Positions 18,047 through 28,231 of a stretch of 55,698 nt of DNA are shown piece by piece (the first letter of the stretch is position 1; every line of letters starts with the position of its first letter). Location: NCBI GenBank assembly GCA_021811425.1, contig JAJZPA010000002.1, positions 1 to 55,698 of the forward strand, in the 5' to 3' direction. The DNA is from Bacillota bacterium. GTDB taxonomy: Bacteria > Bacillota > Desulfitobacteriia > Desulfitobacteriales > Desulfitobacteriaceae. The translations under genes were made by a program, and so were the position numbers. The notes under the pieces were generated by a model. The model worked only from the letters and a program-made list of their open reading frames with translations, was not told where the DNA came from and did no database searches.

Positions 18047-18382
18047 TCACGATGGCAATACAATCTGCGGCTTTTTCTGAGAGGCTCGGTACAGCAGGAA
18101 ATTTCTCCCCACCACCTGAACCAAATCCGCACCCACCCGTTCGGCCAATTCCTCGGCGACAGCATTGGACGATTCCATCAGGTTTGACAAAACCCTGCCT
18201 TTAATCAGTTCATTCGCTTCCAGTGCCTCCGCAGCCTGGGTGCAAATGCTGTCTGTAATCCCGCCTTTTCCCAACATCAGGGTCGGCTCCATCGCATGAC
18301 CGAGTGAGCGTAAATATCCTTTTTGTTTTCCTGTTAACACGCTGTTCGCGCCTCCTTTATTTTGTTTCATCCTCAACCGCAA
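18047..18382 (-). CDS. yhbY: YhbY/CRM-domain RNA-binding protein
   Basis: LTGKQKGYLRSLGHAMEPTLMLGKGGIT. Confidence 0.92.
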   Translation of the reverse strand: MRLRMKQNKGGANSVLTGKQKGYLRSLGHAMEPTLMLGKGGITDSICTQAAEALEANELIKGRVLSNLMESSNAVAEELAERVGADLVQVVGRNFLLYRASQKKPQIVLPS

Positions 18383-18460
18383 ATTTATCCTTTAAAGCCA
18401 AGGAAGTATTTGAGATTCTACTTCACCAAGGCTCCACATTTAGTTCACCACCCCAGATGC

Positions 18461-19657
18461 CTATTCGTACCTCAAAGCCACGATCGGCTCCAGCTTCGCC
18501 GCCTTACGGGCAGGGTAATAGCCAAAAAAGATGCCCACCCCGATGGAGAAAGTAACGGCAAGGACGATTGCCCAGCCGGAAAGCAGGGGCGGCCAGTGGA
18601 GTAGATATGCTGCCAAACTCGCTCCACCGATCCCGATGAGTATTCCCAAGAGCCCGCCGCTAAACGAGAGGGTGATCGCCTCTAAGAGAAACTGGGCCAG
18701 GATATCGCGCTCGCGTGCCCCCACGGCTTTGCGCAGGCCAATTTCGCGCGTGCGCTCGGTCACAGAGACGAGCATGATATTCATGATCCCTATCCCTCCG
18801 ACCAAAAGCGAGATCCCCGCCACAAAAGCAATGATGCTCGTCAGAATGTGCGTGATTTTTTCGGCTGCCTGTACAAGCTGCTGGACGTTGAAGGCTTCAT
18901 ACTTGTCAGTCGTACCATGCCGAGTATTGAGAATCCGCTTAGCGAGACTGATCGTAGCTTCAATATCCTGTTCCTTCACGGTCGAGCCTTCAATTTGATC
19001 CACCCGCTCCGACTGGAAAATTTCTGACCACGTCTCCCAAGGGACATAAACAAACGCATTTTTCGGCCCCATATCAAATTGAGCAAAAGCTGACGTATCC
19101 TTGGCCAACACCCCAATCACGCGGCAGGGCACATTGCGCATGAGTACCTGCTGTCCGAGGGGATTCCCGGCCCCAAATAGTTGCTTCGCTAAAGTCTCAT
19201 CGATCACGGCTACCCGGCGTCCGGAGACCGCTTCCTCCGTCGAAAAAAAACGTCCCTTGGCAATCTCCCGATTCCTAAGCCCCGCAAACTCTGCCGTCGT
19301 CCCCACCACAACCGCCGGGCCTTTTTTTTGATTTACGTCCAAGTTCGCGTATTCAATGCTGGCTGGGAGAAGAGTCTTAACCCCCGGCAACGCGCGCTTC
19401 AAGCGCTCCACATCCTGGAGGTTGATCGGGTTTGCCGAGCCGCCACCCTGTCCAACCGATTTGACATAGAGGACGAACAGGTTGACCCCGCTCTTTTGCA
19501 TTTCCTGCATGATCGCAGCCTTCCCACCCAAGCCAATGGTGACCACTGCAATCACCGCCGCGATGCCAATCACGATTCCGAGCATGGTGAGTCCTGCTCT
19601 CAACTTGTTCGCTACCATGCTGTGCAAGGCCCCGCGCATTCCTTCCCAAAAGGTCAT
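18461..19657 (-). CDS. MacB-like ABC transporter permease
   Basis: NKLRAGLTMLGIVIGIAAVIAVVTIG; SLLVGGIGIMNIMLVSVTERTREIGLRKAVGA; no Walker motifs. Confidence 0.93.
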   Translation of the reverse strand: MTFWEGMRGALHSMVANKLRAGLTMLGIVIGIAAVIAVVTIGLGGKAAIMQEMQKSGVNLFVLYVKSVGQGGGSANPINLQDVERLKRALPGVKTLLPASIEYANLDVNQKKGPAVVVGTTAEFAGLRNREIAKGRFFSTEEAVSGRRVAVIDETLAKQLFGAGNPLGQQVLMRNVPCRVIGVLAKDTSAFAQFDMGPKNAFVYVPWETWSEIFQSERVDQIEGSTVKEQDIEATISLAKRILNTRHGTTDKYEAFNVQQLVQAAEKITHILTSIIAFVAGISLLVGGIGIMNIMLVSVTERTREIGLRKAVGARERDILAQFLLEAITLSFSGGLLGILIGIGGASLAAYLLHWPPLLSGWAIVLAVTFSIGVGIFFGYYPARKAAKLEPIVALRYE

Positions 19658-20892
19658 CCACTCCCACCTCCTATGACAGTAACCGGCATGCCATCATAGA
19701 ACTCACGGCTTGGGCTCAAGACCACCTGGTCTCCGGTTTTCAGGCCGGAGGTGATTTCCTGGTTGACATCATCAGCAATGCCCGTCTTCACTTCGGCCTT
19801 CCTGAGCTTTCCTCCAGCTTCAGTGTAAACAAAGTTCCGTTCCCCTTCTTGAAACAAAACCTCCTGGGGAACGGCCAAAACCCCCGATTTCGAGGCAACC
19901 TGGACTTTGACATTGACCGAATAACCCGGTTTAAGTGTCTCAGACACCTGATCCAAGGACAAAGTGACGTCAACTGTGGGCGCGGCATTTCCTTGTAGGC
20001 TTGGTCGGGCCACTGCCTCCGGGGCTAGCGTCTGCACCTGACCCCCGACATCCAAGGATAAGGACTTACTGCTCACGAAAACTTTCTGCCCGCTCTTGAC
20101 TTTGCCGGCATCCGCTTCATTTAAAGCTGCCTGCACATAGAGGGACTTCAAATCCGCAACCACCAGGAGCGGGCTTTGCAAAGGAGCTGGGTTCCCTTGC
20201 TGGGCATTTACCTCCAGCACCGTCCCCACGAACCCTGCTCTATATGTCAATTGATCGCGCTGCGCCAGAGCCATATTCAAGGCTGCCTGGGCCTGTTTCA
20301 CTGCCGAACCGGCCTGCTGTACCGAGCCTTGTAACTGTTCGACTGAACCTTCGAGCTGAAGCGTCGCATCCGCACCGGGCACCCCTACTCCCGCACCGGA
20401 CGCATTATTGGCAAAACTCCCCGAACTAATCGGGTTGGCATACATTTGCGCCCCAGCCCCCGGCGCCTGCGCGATAGCCACGTTTTGGGCAGGAGGGTTA
20501 GCCTTAAGGGTGGCAAGGCGATCCTCTGCCTGAGCCAGGTTCTTTTGGGCCAAAGTTTGTCCAGCCTTAGCCGCATCCAGACTTGCCTGTGCCTGCGCCA
20601 CTTGGGCATCGGCAAGGGTACTGTCCATCTGCACAAGCACCTGTCCAGCCTGAACGGCATCACCTGTTTTCACTAAAACCTTTGCCACTTTTCCGGGGCT
20701 GGCAGCGCGGACTTCCTGCCTCAGCTTCGGGACAATCGTCCCCGAGGCATAAACCGCCTCTGTCAACGTACTTGGCTTCACCGTCACCACATGGACTGAC
20801 GTTGGCTGAGCCGGTCTCCCCCAAAACCACCACAGGACCAATCCCGCCAGAACCAGTACCCCACTGCCCAAAACCCAAGCTACCCTCTTCAT
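19654..20892 (-). CDS. MacA/HlyD-like periplasmic adaptor
   Basis: Signal anchor, SPGKVAKVLVKTGDAVQAGQVLVQMD lipoyl-type motif, coiled-coil region. Confidence 0.92.
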   Translation of the reverse strand: MKRVAWVLGSGVLVLAGLVLWWFWGRPAQPTSVHVVTVKPSTLTEAVYASGTIVPKLRQEVRAASPGKVAKVLVKTGDAVQAGQVLVQMDSTLADAQVAQAQASLDAAKAGQTLAQKNLAQAEDRLATLKANPPAQNVAIAQAPGAGAQMYANPISSGSFANNASGAGVGVPGADATLQLEGSVEQLQGSVQQAGSAVKQAQAALNMALAQRDQLTYRAGFVGTVLEVNAQQGNPAPLQSPLLVVADLKSLYVQAALNEADAGKVKSGQKVFVSSKSLSLDVGGQVQTLAPEAVARPSLQGNAAPTVDVTLSLDQVSETLKPGYSVNVKVQVASKSGVLAVPQEVLFQEGERNFVYTEAGGKLRKAEVKTGIADDVNQEITSGLKTGDQVVLSPSREFYDGMPVTVIGGGSG

Positions 20893-20902
20893 TCCCGTTT
20901 TT

Positions 20903-22180
20903 CTAATCCTCCCATTCGAACTCTAAACGACCGATTCGGACTTTAGCACCGGGTTTGATCCCTGCCTTCACCAAGGCCTTGTCAACCCCGAGCACGCGCA
21001 GGATGGTTTGGAAGCGATAGAGCCCCTCATCACTTTCAAAATGCGTCATCGCCACATGGCGTTCCACTTCCTCCCCGCTGATGACGAAAACCCCCGCTTC
21101 ATCCCGAGACAAGGAAAAGCGCTCATCTGGACTTGCCTTCGTGACCCGGTGCTCTGCTTTTGTGCGCAGCACCAGTTCCGGGACTGGAAGCTCAGGCAGG
21201 AGCTGCGCGATTCGGTAAATAAGTTGCGCAAGCCCCTCGCCATTCAGAGCCGAAACCGGGAATATTTCATAATCCTCCCCCAGCTCGGCACGGAGCCTCG
21301 CCAGGTTCTCTTTTGCCTCCGGCATATCCATCTTGTTCGCCGCAATAAGCATCGGACGTTCGGCCAAGTAAGCGCTGTATTGAGACAATTCTTCCTTGAT
21401 GATGCGAAAATCTTCCACTGGATCCCGCTCTTCCGATCCGGAGATGTCCAAAACATGGAGAATCAAACGGGTTCGTTCCGTATGGCGCAAAAATTCATGT
21501 CCCAGGCCTGCTCCCGTGTGGGCTCCTTCGATGAGACCTGGGATATCAGCCATCACAAAGCTTTCCCCGTCTTCCAGCCGCACAACCCCCAGGTTCGGCA
21601 CTAAGGTCGTAAAATGATAGTCCGCAATCTTCGGTTTTGCCGCTGAGACTTTGGAAATAAGCGTCGATTTACCGACATTGGGAAAGCCCACAAGCCCCAC
21701 ATCCGCGAGGAGCTTCAACTCCAAGAGCAGCCAGCATTCCTTGCCCGGCTCTCCGTTTTCCGCTAAGGTCGGGGCCTTGTTCGTGTTGCTCAAAAAGCGG
21801 GCATTTCCCCGGCCGCCCCGGCCACCCGGGGCCACAACGGCGCGTTGCCCGTGCTCCACCAAATCGGCTAGGATCTCCCCCGTCTCCGAGTCTTTAACCA
21901 GCGTTCCCACCGGGATCCGAAGGATGAGGTCCTCTGCGCCCTTGCCGTGCATATTCTTGCCCTGGCCATGCTCACCCCGCAGGGCTTTATAATGGCGCTT
22001 ATAGCGGAAATCCACGAGCGTTCTCAAACCCTCATCCGCTTCCAGGATCACGCTGCCGCCGCGTCCGCCATCCCCGCCGCTCGGGCCGCCTTCGGGTACA
22101 TATTTTTCCCGGCGGAAGGCGACGACCCCCGCTCCGCCATCTCCGCCTTTGACATAAATTTTGGCTTGATCGTAAAACAT
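20903..22180 (-). CDS. obg: Obg GTPase
   Basis: FYDQAKIYVKGGDGGAGVVAFRREK; GFPNVGKSTL; DIPGLIEGAHTGAGLG. Confidence 0.97.
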   Translation of the reverse strand: MFYDQAKIYVKGGDGGAGVVAFRREKYVPEGGPSGGDGGRGGSVILEADEGLRTLVDFRYKRHYKALRGEHGQGKNMHGKGAEDLILRIPVGTLVKDSETGEILADLVEHGQRAVVAPGGRGGRGNARFLSNTNKAPTLAENGEPGKECWLLLELKLLADVGLVGFPNVGKSTLISKVSAAKPKIADYHFTTLVPNLGVVRLEDGESFVMADIPGLIEGAHTGAGLGHEFLRHTERTRLILHVLDISGSEERDPVEDFRIIKEELSQYSAYLAERPMLIAANKMDMPEAKENLARLRAELGEDYEIFPVSALNGEGLAQLIYRIAQLLPELPVPELVLRTKAEHRVTKASPDERFSLSRDEAGVFVISGEEVERHVAMTHFESDEGLYRFQTILRVLGVDKALVKAGIKPGAKVRIGRLEFEWED

Positions 22181-22195
22181 GAGCCTACTCCTTAC

Positions 22196-22753
22196 TTACA
22201 ATTCAACGTTCCAATCAATACTAAACGTTCGCTCAGCCAGGCACACTTCCTCAGCCACTCCCGCCTGTTCCTGATAGAGGCTGAAGACAAAACTTTCGCC
22301 GAACTCATCTTCAAAATCGATAAGGGCTTGAATCATGCCTTCCTCACGCTTGAGATTGGCACTGGTATTGGCATGACTGAGTTTCAGACACTCTGTAGTG
22401 TACCCGTAGAGCACTTCAGCATACTTTTTTACCGCAAAGGTCTGCCAAAACTCCGGAACCTTAAACCGCTCAGGAATCATTAGCTTCGCCACAAACCCTT
22501 CCAACCGCAGGCGATGAATGAGACCCAGTACCACAGCAGCCACCAAGGGATCCGCAATCTGGCCTGCCTGCTGTTCGGTTTCCAGATTCAACGCCTCTTT
22601 CATATAGCTCGAGGCCTTATCCACCTGCTTCAGCTGCAAATATCCCAGGATCACCTGCCAATGGTTCAGAAAATCATGGCGCTGGATACTGTACCAGTTT
22701 AGCTGCTCAGTGAGAAGCCGCTCGGCCAGCCCGGGGTTGGATTCTTTATCCAT
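22196..22753 (-). CDS. spo0B: Spo0B-like sporulation phosphotransferase
   Basis: YSIQRHDFLNHWQVILGYLQLKQ; upstream of obg. Confidence 0.85.
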   Translation of the reverse strand: MDKESNPGLAERLLTEQLNWYSIQRHDFLNHWQVILGYLQLKQVDKASSYMKEALNLETEQQAGQIADPLVAAVVLGLIHRLRLEGFVAKLMIPERFKVPEFWQTFAVKKYAEVLYGYTTECLKLSHANTSANLKREEGMIQALIDFEDEFGESFVFSLYQEQAGVAEEVCLAERTFSIDWNVEL

Positions 22754-22926
22754 ATACTATCACCTGTTCACTTTCAATTTCCGCACAAGCTAGATTCCTT
22801 TTTCGAAGGAAAGCCTTCGCAAAGACCCTAGAGTAAGGGATATTCGCGAGCACCTAGTGAATCCCTGAGGCCCATGCAGCTGCCAAACTCTGCTGAAGGC
22901 GCATACTCTCTTTCCTTCTGAACCAA

Positions 22927-22955
22927 AAACCCTCGGGATGTCCCGAGGGTTCGAT
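22927..22955 (-). terminator. Terminator after rpmA
   Basis: aaccctcgggatgtcccgagggtt hairpin adjacent to A/T tract. Confidence 0.65.
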
Positions 22956-22964
22956 GAAGTCTGC

Positions 22965-23273
22965 TTATTGAGCTTGAGCTACCGGGCGCTCGTTGTAGAT
23001 GCTAACTTTTTTGCGATTGCGGTCTTTGCGCTCGAACTTGACATAGCCGTCAACCAGCGCAAACAAGGTATCATCCTTACCCAGGCCGCAGTTTTTGCCA
23101 GGATGGAACTTCGTCCCGCGCTGGCGTACGATGATGTTGCCAGCTAGAACAAACTGACCATCGCCCCGTTTAACACCAAGGCGTTGGGCGTTGCTATCCC
23201 GACCATTCCGAGAGCTTCCTACTCCTTTTTTATGAGCGAAAAGCTGTAAGTTCATCTTCAACATGGAGTCCAC
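22965..23273 (-). CDS. rpmA: Ribosomal protein L27 with Firmicutes-type N-terminal extension
   Basis: [32 protein letters not shown]. Confidence 0.97.
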   Translation of the reverse strand: MDSMLKMNLQLFAHKKGVGSSRNGRDSNAQRLGVKRGDGQFVLAGNIIVRQRGTKFHPGKNCGLGKDDTLFALVDGYVKFERKDRNRKKVSIYNERPVAQAQ

Positions 23274-23596
23274 CTCCTCTGTTCAATCATTACATATTCT
23301 TTGCCATAAGCATCTTGAATGGATTCAACCCCTAATAACAACGTTCTCAGAATCCACTGGGCGTTATCCAGTTCCTCAAGGCTTGCCAATTCAATACGAC
23401 AAGTGAGAAAGCCTTCGCCATCCTTAGCCAGCGGGGGGACATTCAGAAAATACTCCAACCCATTGGCCGCTGCAATACTTAAAGCTGACACCCCCGCGCA
23501 GACAATATCCTGTCCGTCTTCGCCAAAACCGGCATGCCCAGAAAACTCAAAGCCCCGGATCCGCTCCGCTTCATCAAGCCAATAAGCAAACCGCAC
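23258..23596 (-). CDS. prp: Ribosomal-processing cysteine protease Prp
   Basis: [36 protein letters not shown] start proposed at 23596. Confidence 0.9.
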   Translation of the reverse strand: MRFAYWLDEAERIRGFEFSGHAGFGEDGQDIVCAGVSALSIAAANGLEYFLNVPPLAKDGEGFLTCRIELASLEELDNAQWILRTLLLGVESIQDAYGKEYVMIEQRRWTPC

Positions 23597-23618
23597 TCCG
23601 TTCGCAGTTTTCTTGCCT

Positions 23619-23930
23619 TTAGGCTTCGAGGGCCTCGACGAGGACCTTTGTATAGGGCTGGCGATGCCCTTGCTTACGACGGTAATTTTTCTTGGATTTG
23701 TATTTGAAGACAATAATCTTCTCCCCTTTGCCATGCTCCATCACTTTCAGCATAGCCTTCGCTCCCTCGACAACAGGGGTTCCGACCTTAACCACGCCAT
23801 CTTTCTCCACGAGGAGAACCTTATCGATGGCCACGGTATCCCCGACGTTCGCGTTTAATTTTTCGACAGAGATGACATCACCTTGTTTAATCCGGAATTG
23901 TTTGCCACCGGTCTCAATCACAGCGTACAT
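23619..23930 (-). CDS. rplU: Ribosomal protein L21
   Basis: [25 protein letters not shown]. Confidence 0.98.
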   Translation of the reverse strand: MYAVIETGGKQFRIKQGDVISVEKLNANVGDTVAIDKVLLVEKDGVVKVGTPVVEGAKAMLKVMEHGKGEKIIVFKYKSKKNYRRKQGHRQPYTKVLVEALEA

Positions 23931-24107
23931 ATTTACACCTCCTCTATCCTAGACTCGCCTCTTCAGGTTAATCTCTTCTTACCGTAAATCAACGTCAATG
24001 AATTAATAAAATCATCCATATCAATCAATCGCAAAGAAATGATTATTGCTGACCTGGTTCGTGCGGTTGCGGCAGAGAAACCACCACATTGCATTATTTT
24101 AACATCC

Positions 24108-25358
24108 TTAGAATTGATTTGTCAAATACCCTGCACCATCACAAGCCGAGCAAGGCCGAGTGTAGCGTGCCGCCAAAGCCTGGCCTGATTTCTTCCGGGT
24201 CATCTCAATCAACCCCAGCTGAGTCAGACCTAAAACCTCACACTTCAGCCGATCACCCGCACAGGCATCAGAGAGGGTTTTTAGCACCTGTTCCTTGTCT
24301 GTTTCGGAAAACATATCGATAAAATCCACTATAATAATGCCACCCAGGTTCCGCAGCCTCAGTTGACGAGCGATCTCGCGGGCTGCCTCCAAATTCGTAT
24401 GGAGCACCGTTTCCTGAAGAGAAGATTTGCCGATGTATTTCCCCGTATTCACATCAATAGCCACCAAGGCCTCTGTTCGGTTCACCACCAAGTAACCGCC
24501 GCTTTTGAGCCAAACCTTCGGGCGCAAAGCTTTGCGGATTTCGTCATCCACGCCAAGACGCTCAAATAAGTCTCCCCGCATGTCTACGAATACTTGGTTT
24601 GCTGCCGGATGACCAATATTTTGCAGAGCACTCCTCAAAGTTGCCGCAACATCCGCATCATCTGCCGTCAGCCGGGCGATATCAGGGTCCATGAGATCAC
24701 GTACCAAGCGGGCGATGAGATCCACTTCCCGGCGGACAATCCCAGGTACAGCCACATGAGACACCTTTTCCTGAATATCCGCCCAAAGTTCCATCAGTTC
24801 TTCAACATCCTCCCGCATCTCCTCGGCACGGATCCCTGCAGCCAAGGTACGGATAATCAGGCCGATCCCTTTGGGGCGGATAACATTTGCCAGCTGACGG
24901 AGCCGCTCGCGCTCAGCTCCCTCTACAATTTTACGTGAAACACCGACATGATCCACGTTCGGGACCAAGACGACATGGCGACCGGCCACGGTAAGGTTTG
25001 TTGTTATCCGTGCTCCTTTGTTTCCTACCGGCTCTTTGATAATTTGAACCAGAAGTTCCTGCCGTGATTTGAGAACATTCTCCACCCGGATGCTTTCCGG
25101 GGCAGCCTGGCGTTCCTCTTCCTCAAGGGTACGGGGTGGCACCGCATCCCCCACATAAAGGAAGGCGTTGCGTTCCAGTCCGATGTCCACAAAAGCAGCC
25201 TGCATCCCTGGCAAAACATTTTCGACCCGGCCCTGATAGATGTTCCCCACGAGCCCCGCCTGAACCCCATCTCCTTCGAAGACTTCCACGAGTTCCCCGT
25301 CCTCAAGCAGGGCCGCCCTCAGGTTGGATGCAAGTCCTTTCAGAATAATTTCTTTCAA
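24108..25358 (-). CDS. rng: Ribonuclease G/E family
   Basis: GNIYQGRVENVLPGMQAAFVDIGLERNAFLYVGD; GGIIIVDFIDM; likely TTG start. Confidence 0.93.
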   Translation of the reverse strand: MKEIILKGLASNLRAALLEDGELVEVFEGDGVQAGLVGNIYQGRVENVLPGMQAAFVDIGLERNAFLYVGDAVPPRTLEEEERQAAPESIRVENVLKSRQELLVQIIKEPVGNKGARITTNLTVAGRHVVLVPNVDHVGVSRKIVEGAERERLRQLANVIRPKGIGLIIRTLAAGIRAEEMREDVEELMELWADIQEKVSHVAVPGIVRREVDLIARLVRDLMDPDIARLTADDADVAATLRSALQNIGHPAANQVFVDMRGDLFERLGVDDEIRKALRPKVWLKSGGYLVVNRTEALVAIDVNTGKYIGKSSLQETVLHTNLEAAREIARQLRLRNLGGIIIVDFIDMFSETDKEQVLKTLSDACAGDRLKCEVLGLTQLGLIEMTRKKSGQALAARYTRPCSACDGAGYLTNQF

Positions 25359-25419
25359 CTCGAAACCCCCAGTGCGCTCGATGTTCGAACTCCGATGATT
25401 GATCCCCGGCATTGGTCTT

Positions 25420-26146
25420 TTAACGGGCCTCGGATCTAAATCCGCGCTTATGGTCCGGATCCAGAGGGGAGTAATGCTGCCCCTCATAATGGACATAGAT
25501 CCCGGTCCGTTTAATCTGTAGAGCCTCGAGATCAAAGGGGAGATTCTCCAAATCCCTGAGGCTGGCGAGCACTTCTTCCGGGCGTACACTACCAGAGTTG
25601 CCTACCTCAACCTCCAGCTCGACGATGACAGCATCACCCTCCACGCTTCCAGTCAAACGTTTCACCCAAGGCCGGATATCTTTGTCGGTACGCCCCTTTT
25701 TACTGTAACGGGCAAAGGGAATGTGCTCCCGTTTAAGCCAAGCGTCCATCCCTTCGGCCAAACGTTCCGGCCCGATCGGGAGAGCCATGGGTACGCGGAT
25801 GAGATAACTCGCGGCATTCAGCACCGCCATTAAAGCCTTGCTTCCGGTCTCCACAACGCTCCCTTCCAAAAGACGGATACCTGAGGGAAGCTGTTCTTGA
25901 AGCCTCCCCAGTACCTCCCGAATATCCATGTCCTGCCGCAATTCCACGTCAACATACTCCCGCTCCCCTTCCACAGCGACCGCCAAGGCGGATCCAAAAG
26001 CGATCTTGGGATGCGGATTAAATCCTTCGGAATAAGCCATTGGGATTTTCGCCCGCCGCATGGCCCGCTCGAAAACACGGGTTAAATCCAGATGGGCAAT
26101 GTATTTGGCTGTTTCCAGCTTGGAGTAGGCAATCCGCAAAAGCATG
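25420..26146 (-). CDS. TIGR03936-family radical-SAM-associated protein (DUF2344)
   Basis: YIAHLDLTRVFERAMRRAKIPMAYSEGFNPHPKI; start at MLLRIAY approximate. Confidence 0.85.
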
Positions 26147-26150
26147 ACAC

Positions 26151-28004
26151 TCACCCTTTCAAATCGATCTGCACCCCTCGGTCTGGGCACACCCCGCACC
26201 CTGTGCAGTCATTATGCCGACAATCCAACGTTCTCGCTTCTTGTAAGGCCTGAAAATGTTCCTGCATCAAAAACCGCTTCTTAACCCCGCTCTCCAGATG
26301 ATTCCAGGGAAGGACATCATCGTAATCCAGCGCTCGATGCGCATAAAAACTGGGGTCGATTCCTAATTCTCTGAAGCTTTCCAGCCACACATCATAGCGA
26401 AAATGCTCTGACCAGCCGTCGAAACGGCAACCGGCCCGGAAAGCGTGTTCCAGCACATCCGCCAAACGCCGATCTCCTTTAGCAAACACCGCCTCCAGGA
26501 AACTGGTTGAGGCATCGTGATAATTATACTTAATCCGCCGATCTCGCAGTTTTTCTTTCAGGTATTTCTGCTTGGCCTCCAGGGAAGCTTGGCGTTCCTG
26601 AGGTTCCCATTGAAACGGGGTATGGCTCTTCGGCACGAACGAACTGGTGGACACCGTGACATTGACATTGCGCCTGCCCAGCTTATTCCCCAGATTAGCC
26701 ACGTTCTTTGCTAAATGGACTATACCCTCCAAATCCTCCTGGGTCTCCGTCGGCAGCCCGATCATGAAATAGAGTTTGATACTCGACCAACCCGCCTTGA
26801 ATGCCGCTTCTGTCGCCTCCATGAGGTTCTCTTCTGTCACGCCTTTGTTAATCACATCACGCAAACGCTGTGTTCCTGCCTCTGGAGCAAAAGTGAGCCC
26901 CGATTTGCGCACTTTCTGTACTTCCTGAGCCAGCTTAACATCAAAAGAATCGATTCTTAGAGACGGGAGAGAAACCCCGACCCGCTCCGGGCTGTATTTT
27001 GTGACAATCTCCTGGACAACCGGTTGAATGCAGGAATAATCTCCGGAAGAAAGAGAGGTCAGCGAAATCTCCCCATACCCTGTCGAACGCACCAGTTCTT
27101 CGGTCTGGCGCAAGAGCGTCTCAGGTGAACGCTCCCGTACCGGGCGGTAAATCATCCCAGCCTGGCAAAACCGGCAGCCCCGGGAGCAGCCGCGCATCAC
27201 TTCCAGCATCATGCGATCATGCACGATCTCCATATAGGGTACGATGGGGTTGGTCGGGAAAAAAGCCGTGTCCAGGTCTTTCACAATTGCTTTTTCAACC
27301 ATCTTGGGTACACCGGGCTCTGCTATGATCCCGGCAATCCGTCCATCCTCTTGATAATCCACCTGGTAGAATTCCGGAACATAAACTCCCTGTACCTGCG
27401 CCACCTTAAGCAAAAACTCCCGCCGCGAGACCGGGTTTTTCTTCTGCTCGGCCACTAGGTTAAGTACCTCCGGCAACTGTTCCTCACTCTCACCTAACAG
27501 CGCAAAATCAATAAATGGAGCTAATGGCTCCGGATTATAGGCACAAGGCCCGCCCGCAATCACCCAAGGATCCTCTTGACCCCGCTCATTCGTACGCAGC
27601 GGGATCCCCGCCAAATCCAGCATATTTAAGATGTTGGAAAAGCTCATCTCATACTGTAACGTAAAACCCAGGACATCGAAATCCCTGATCGGGCGGAAAG
27701 ACTCTAAAGCATATAGTGGAATGCCCCGTGCACGCATCTTCTCTTCCATGTCCACCCACGGGGCAAAAACGCGTTCACAGGCAAACCGAGGCAAAGAATT
27801 GACTAAATGATAAAGGATCCGCGTTCCCAAATGCGACATCCCCACTTCGTACACATCTGGAAAGGCAAATACCATATGGACATCCGTCTCATCCCAGTCT
27901 TTATGGATCGAATTCCACTCCGCACCCAGGTATCGGCTTGGCTTCAATACTTTCGGCAGAAAACGTTCCACCTGTTCCCGGATATGGGTCGTTGTATTGC
28001 TCAT
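26151..28004 (-). CDS. TIGR03960-family B12-binding/radical SAM protein
   Basis: RGCSRGCRFCQAGMIYRPVRERSPE (CxxxCxxC); N-terminal DVYEVGMSHLGTRIL. Confidence 0.9.
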   Translation of the reverse strand: MSNTTTHIREQVERFLPKVLKPSRYLGAEWNSIHKDWDETDVHMVFAFPDVYEVGMSHLGTRILYHLVNSLPRFACERVFAPWVDMEEKMRARGIPLYALESFRPIRDFDVLGFTLQYEMSFSNILNMLDLAGIPLRTNERGQEDPWVIAGGPCAYNPEPLAPFIDFALLGESEEQLPEVLNLVAEQKKNPVSRREFLLKVAQVQGVYVPEFYQVDYQEDGRIAGIIAEPGVPKMVEKAIVKDLDTAFFPTNPIVPYMEIVHDRMMLEVMRGCSRGCRFCQAGMIYRPVRERSPETLLRQTEELVRSTGYGEISLTSLSSGDYSCIQPVVQEIVTKYSPERVGVSLPSLRIDSFDVKLAQEVQKVRKSGLTFAPEAGTQRLRDVINKGVTEENLMEATEAAFKAGWSSIKLYFMIGLPTETQEDLEGIVHLAKNVANLGNKLGRRNVNVTVSTSSFVPKSHTPFQWEPQERQASLEAKQKYLKEKLRDRRIKYNYHDASTSFLEAVFAKGDRRLADVLEHAFRAGCRFDGWSEHFRYDVWLESFRELGIDPSFYAHRALDYDDVLPWNHLESGVKKRFLMQEHFQALQEARTLDCRHNDCTGCGVCPDRGVQIDLKG

Positions 28005-28081
28005 AAGTCAGAAAGGCCCCCTCATTTGGACATTATAGCACTGTAACACAGTATTATAGCATAGAGTGTTCCTGTTTCCAA

Positions 28082-28110
28082 GGAAGCAAGGGGACGGTTC
28101 TGCTGCTTCC
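28082..28110. repeat. REP-like hairpin, copy A
   Basis: GGAAGCA-aggggacggttctgc-TGCTTCC. Confidence 0.6.
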
Positions 28111-28231
28111 ACCTTATCAAGCTGGCCCAAAGACTTGTACCCCAAACACCGAGGCGCAAGGTTCTTATCATCCATGAAGTTTGGGGATTCAACAACGAGC
28201 GAACGACTTCGACGTCAAACCTCGAACCTCA

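Noticed and set aside
21008-21604. 198-aa plus-strand ORF opposite obg
   Set aside because: Shadow ORF; obg on the minus strand is complete and conserved.
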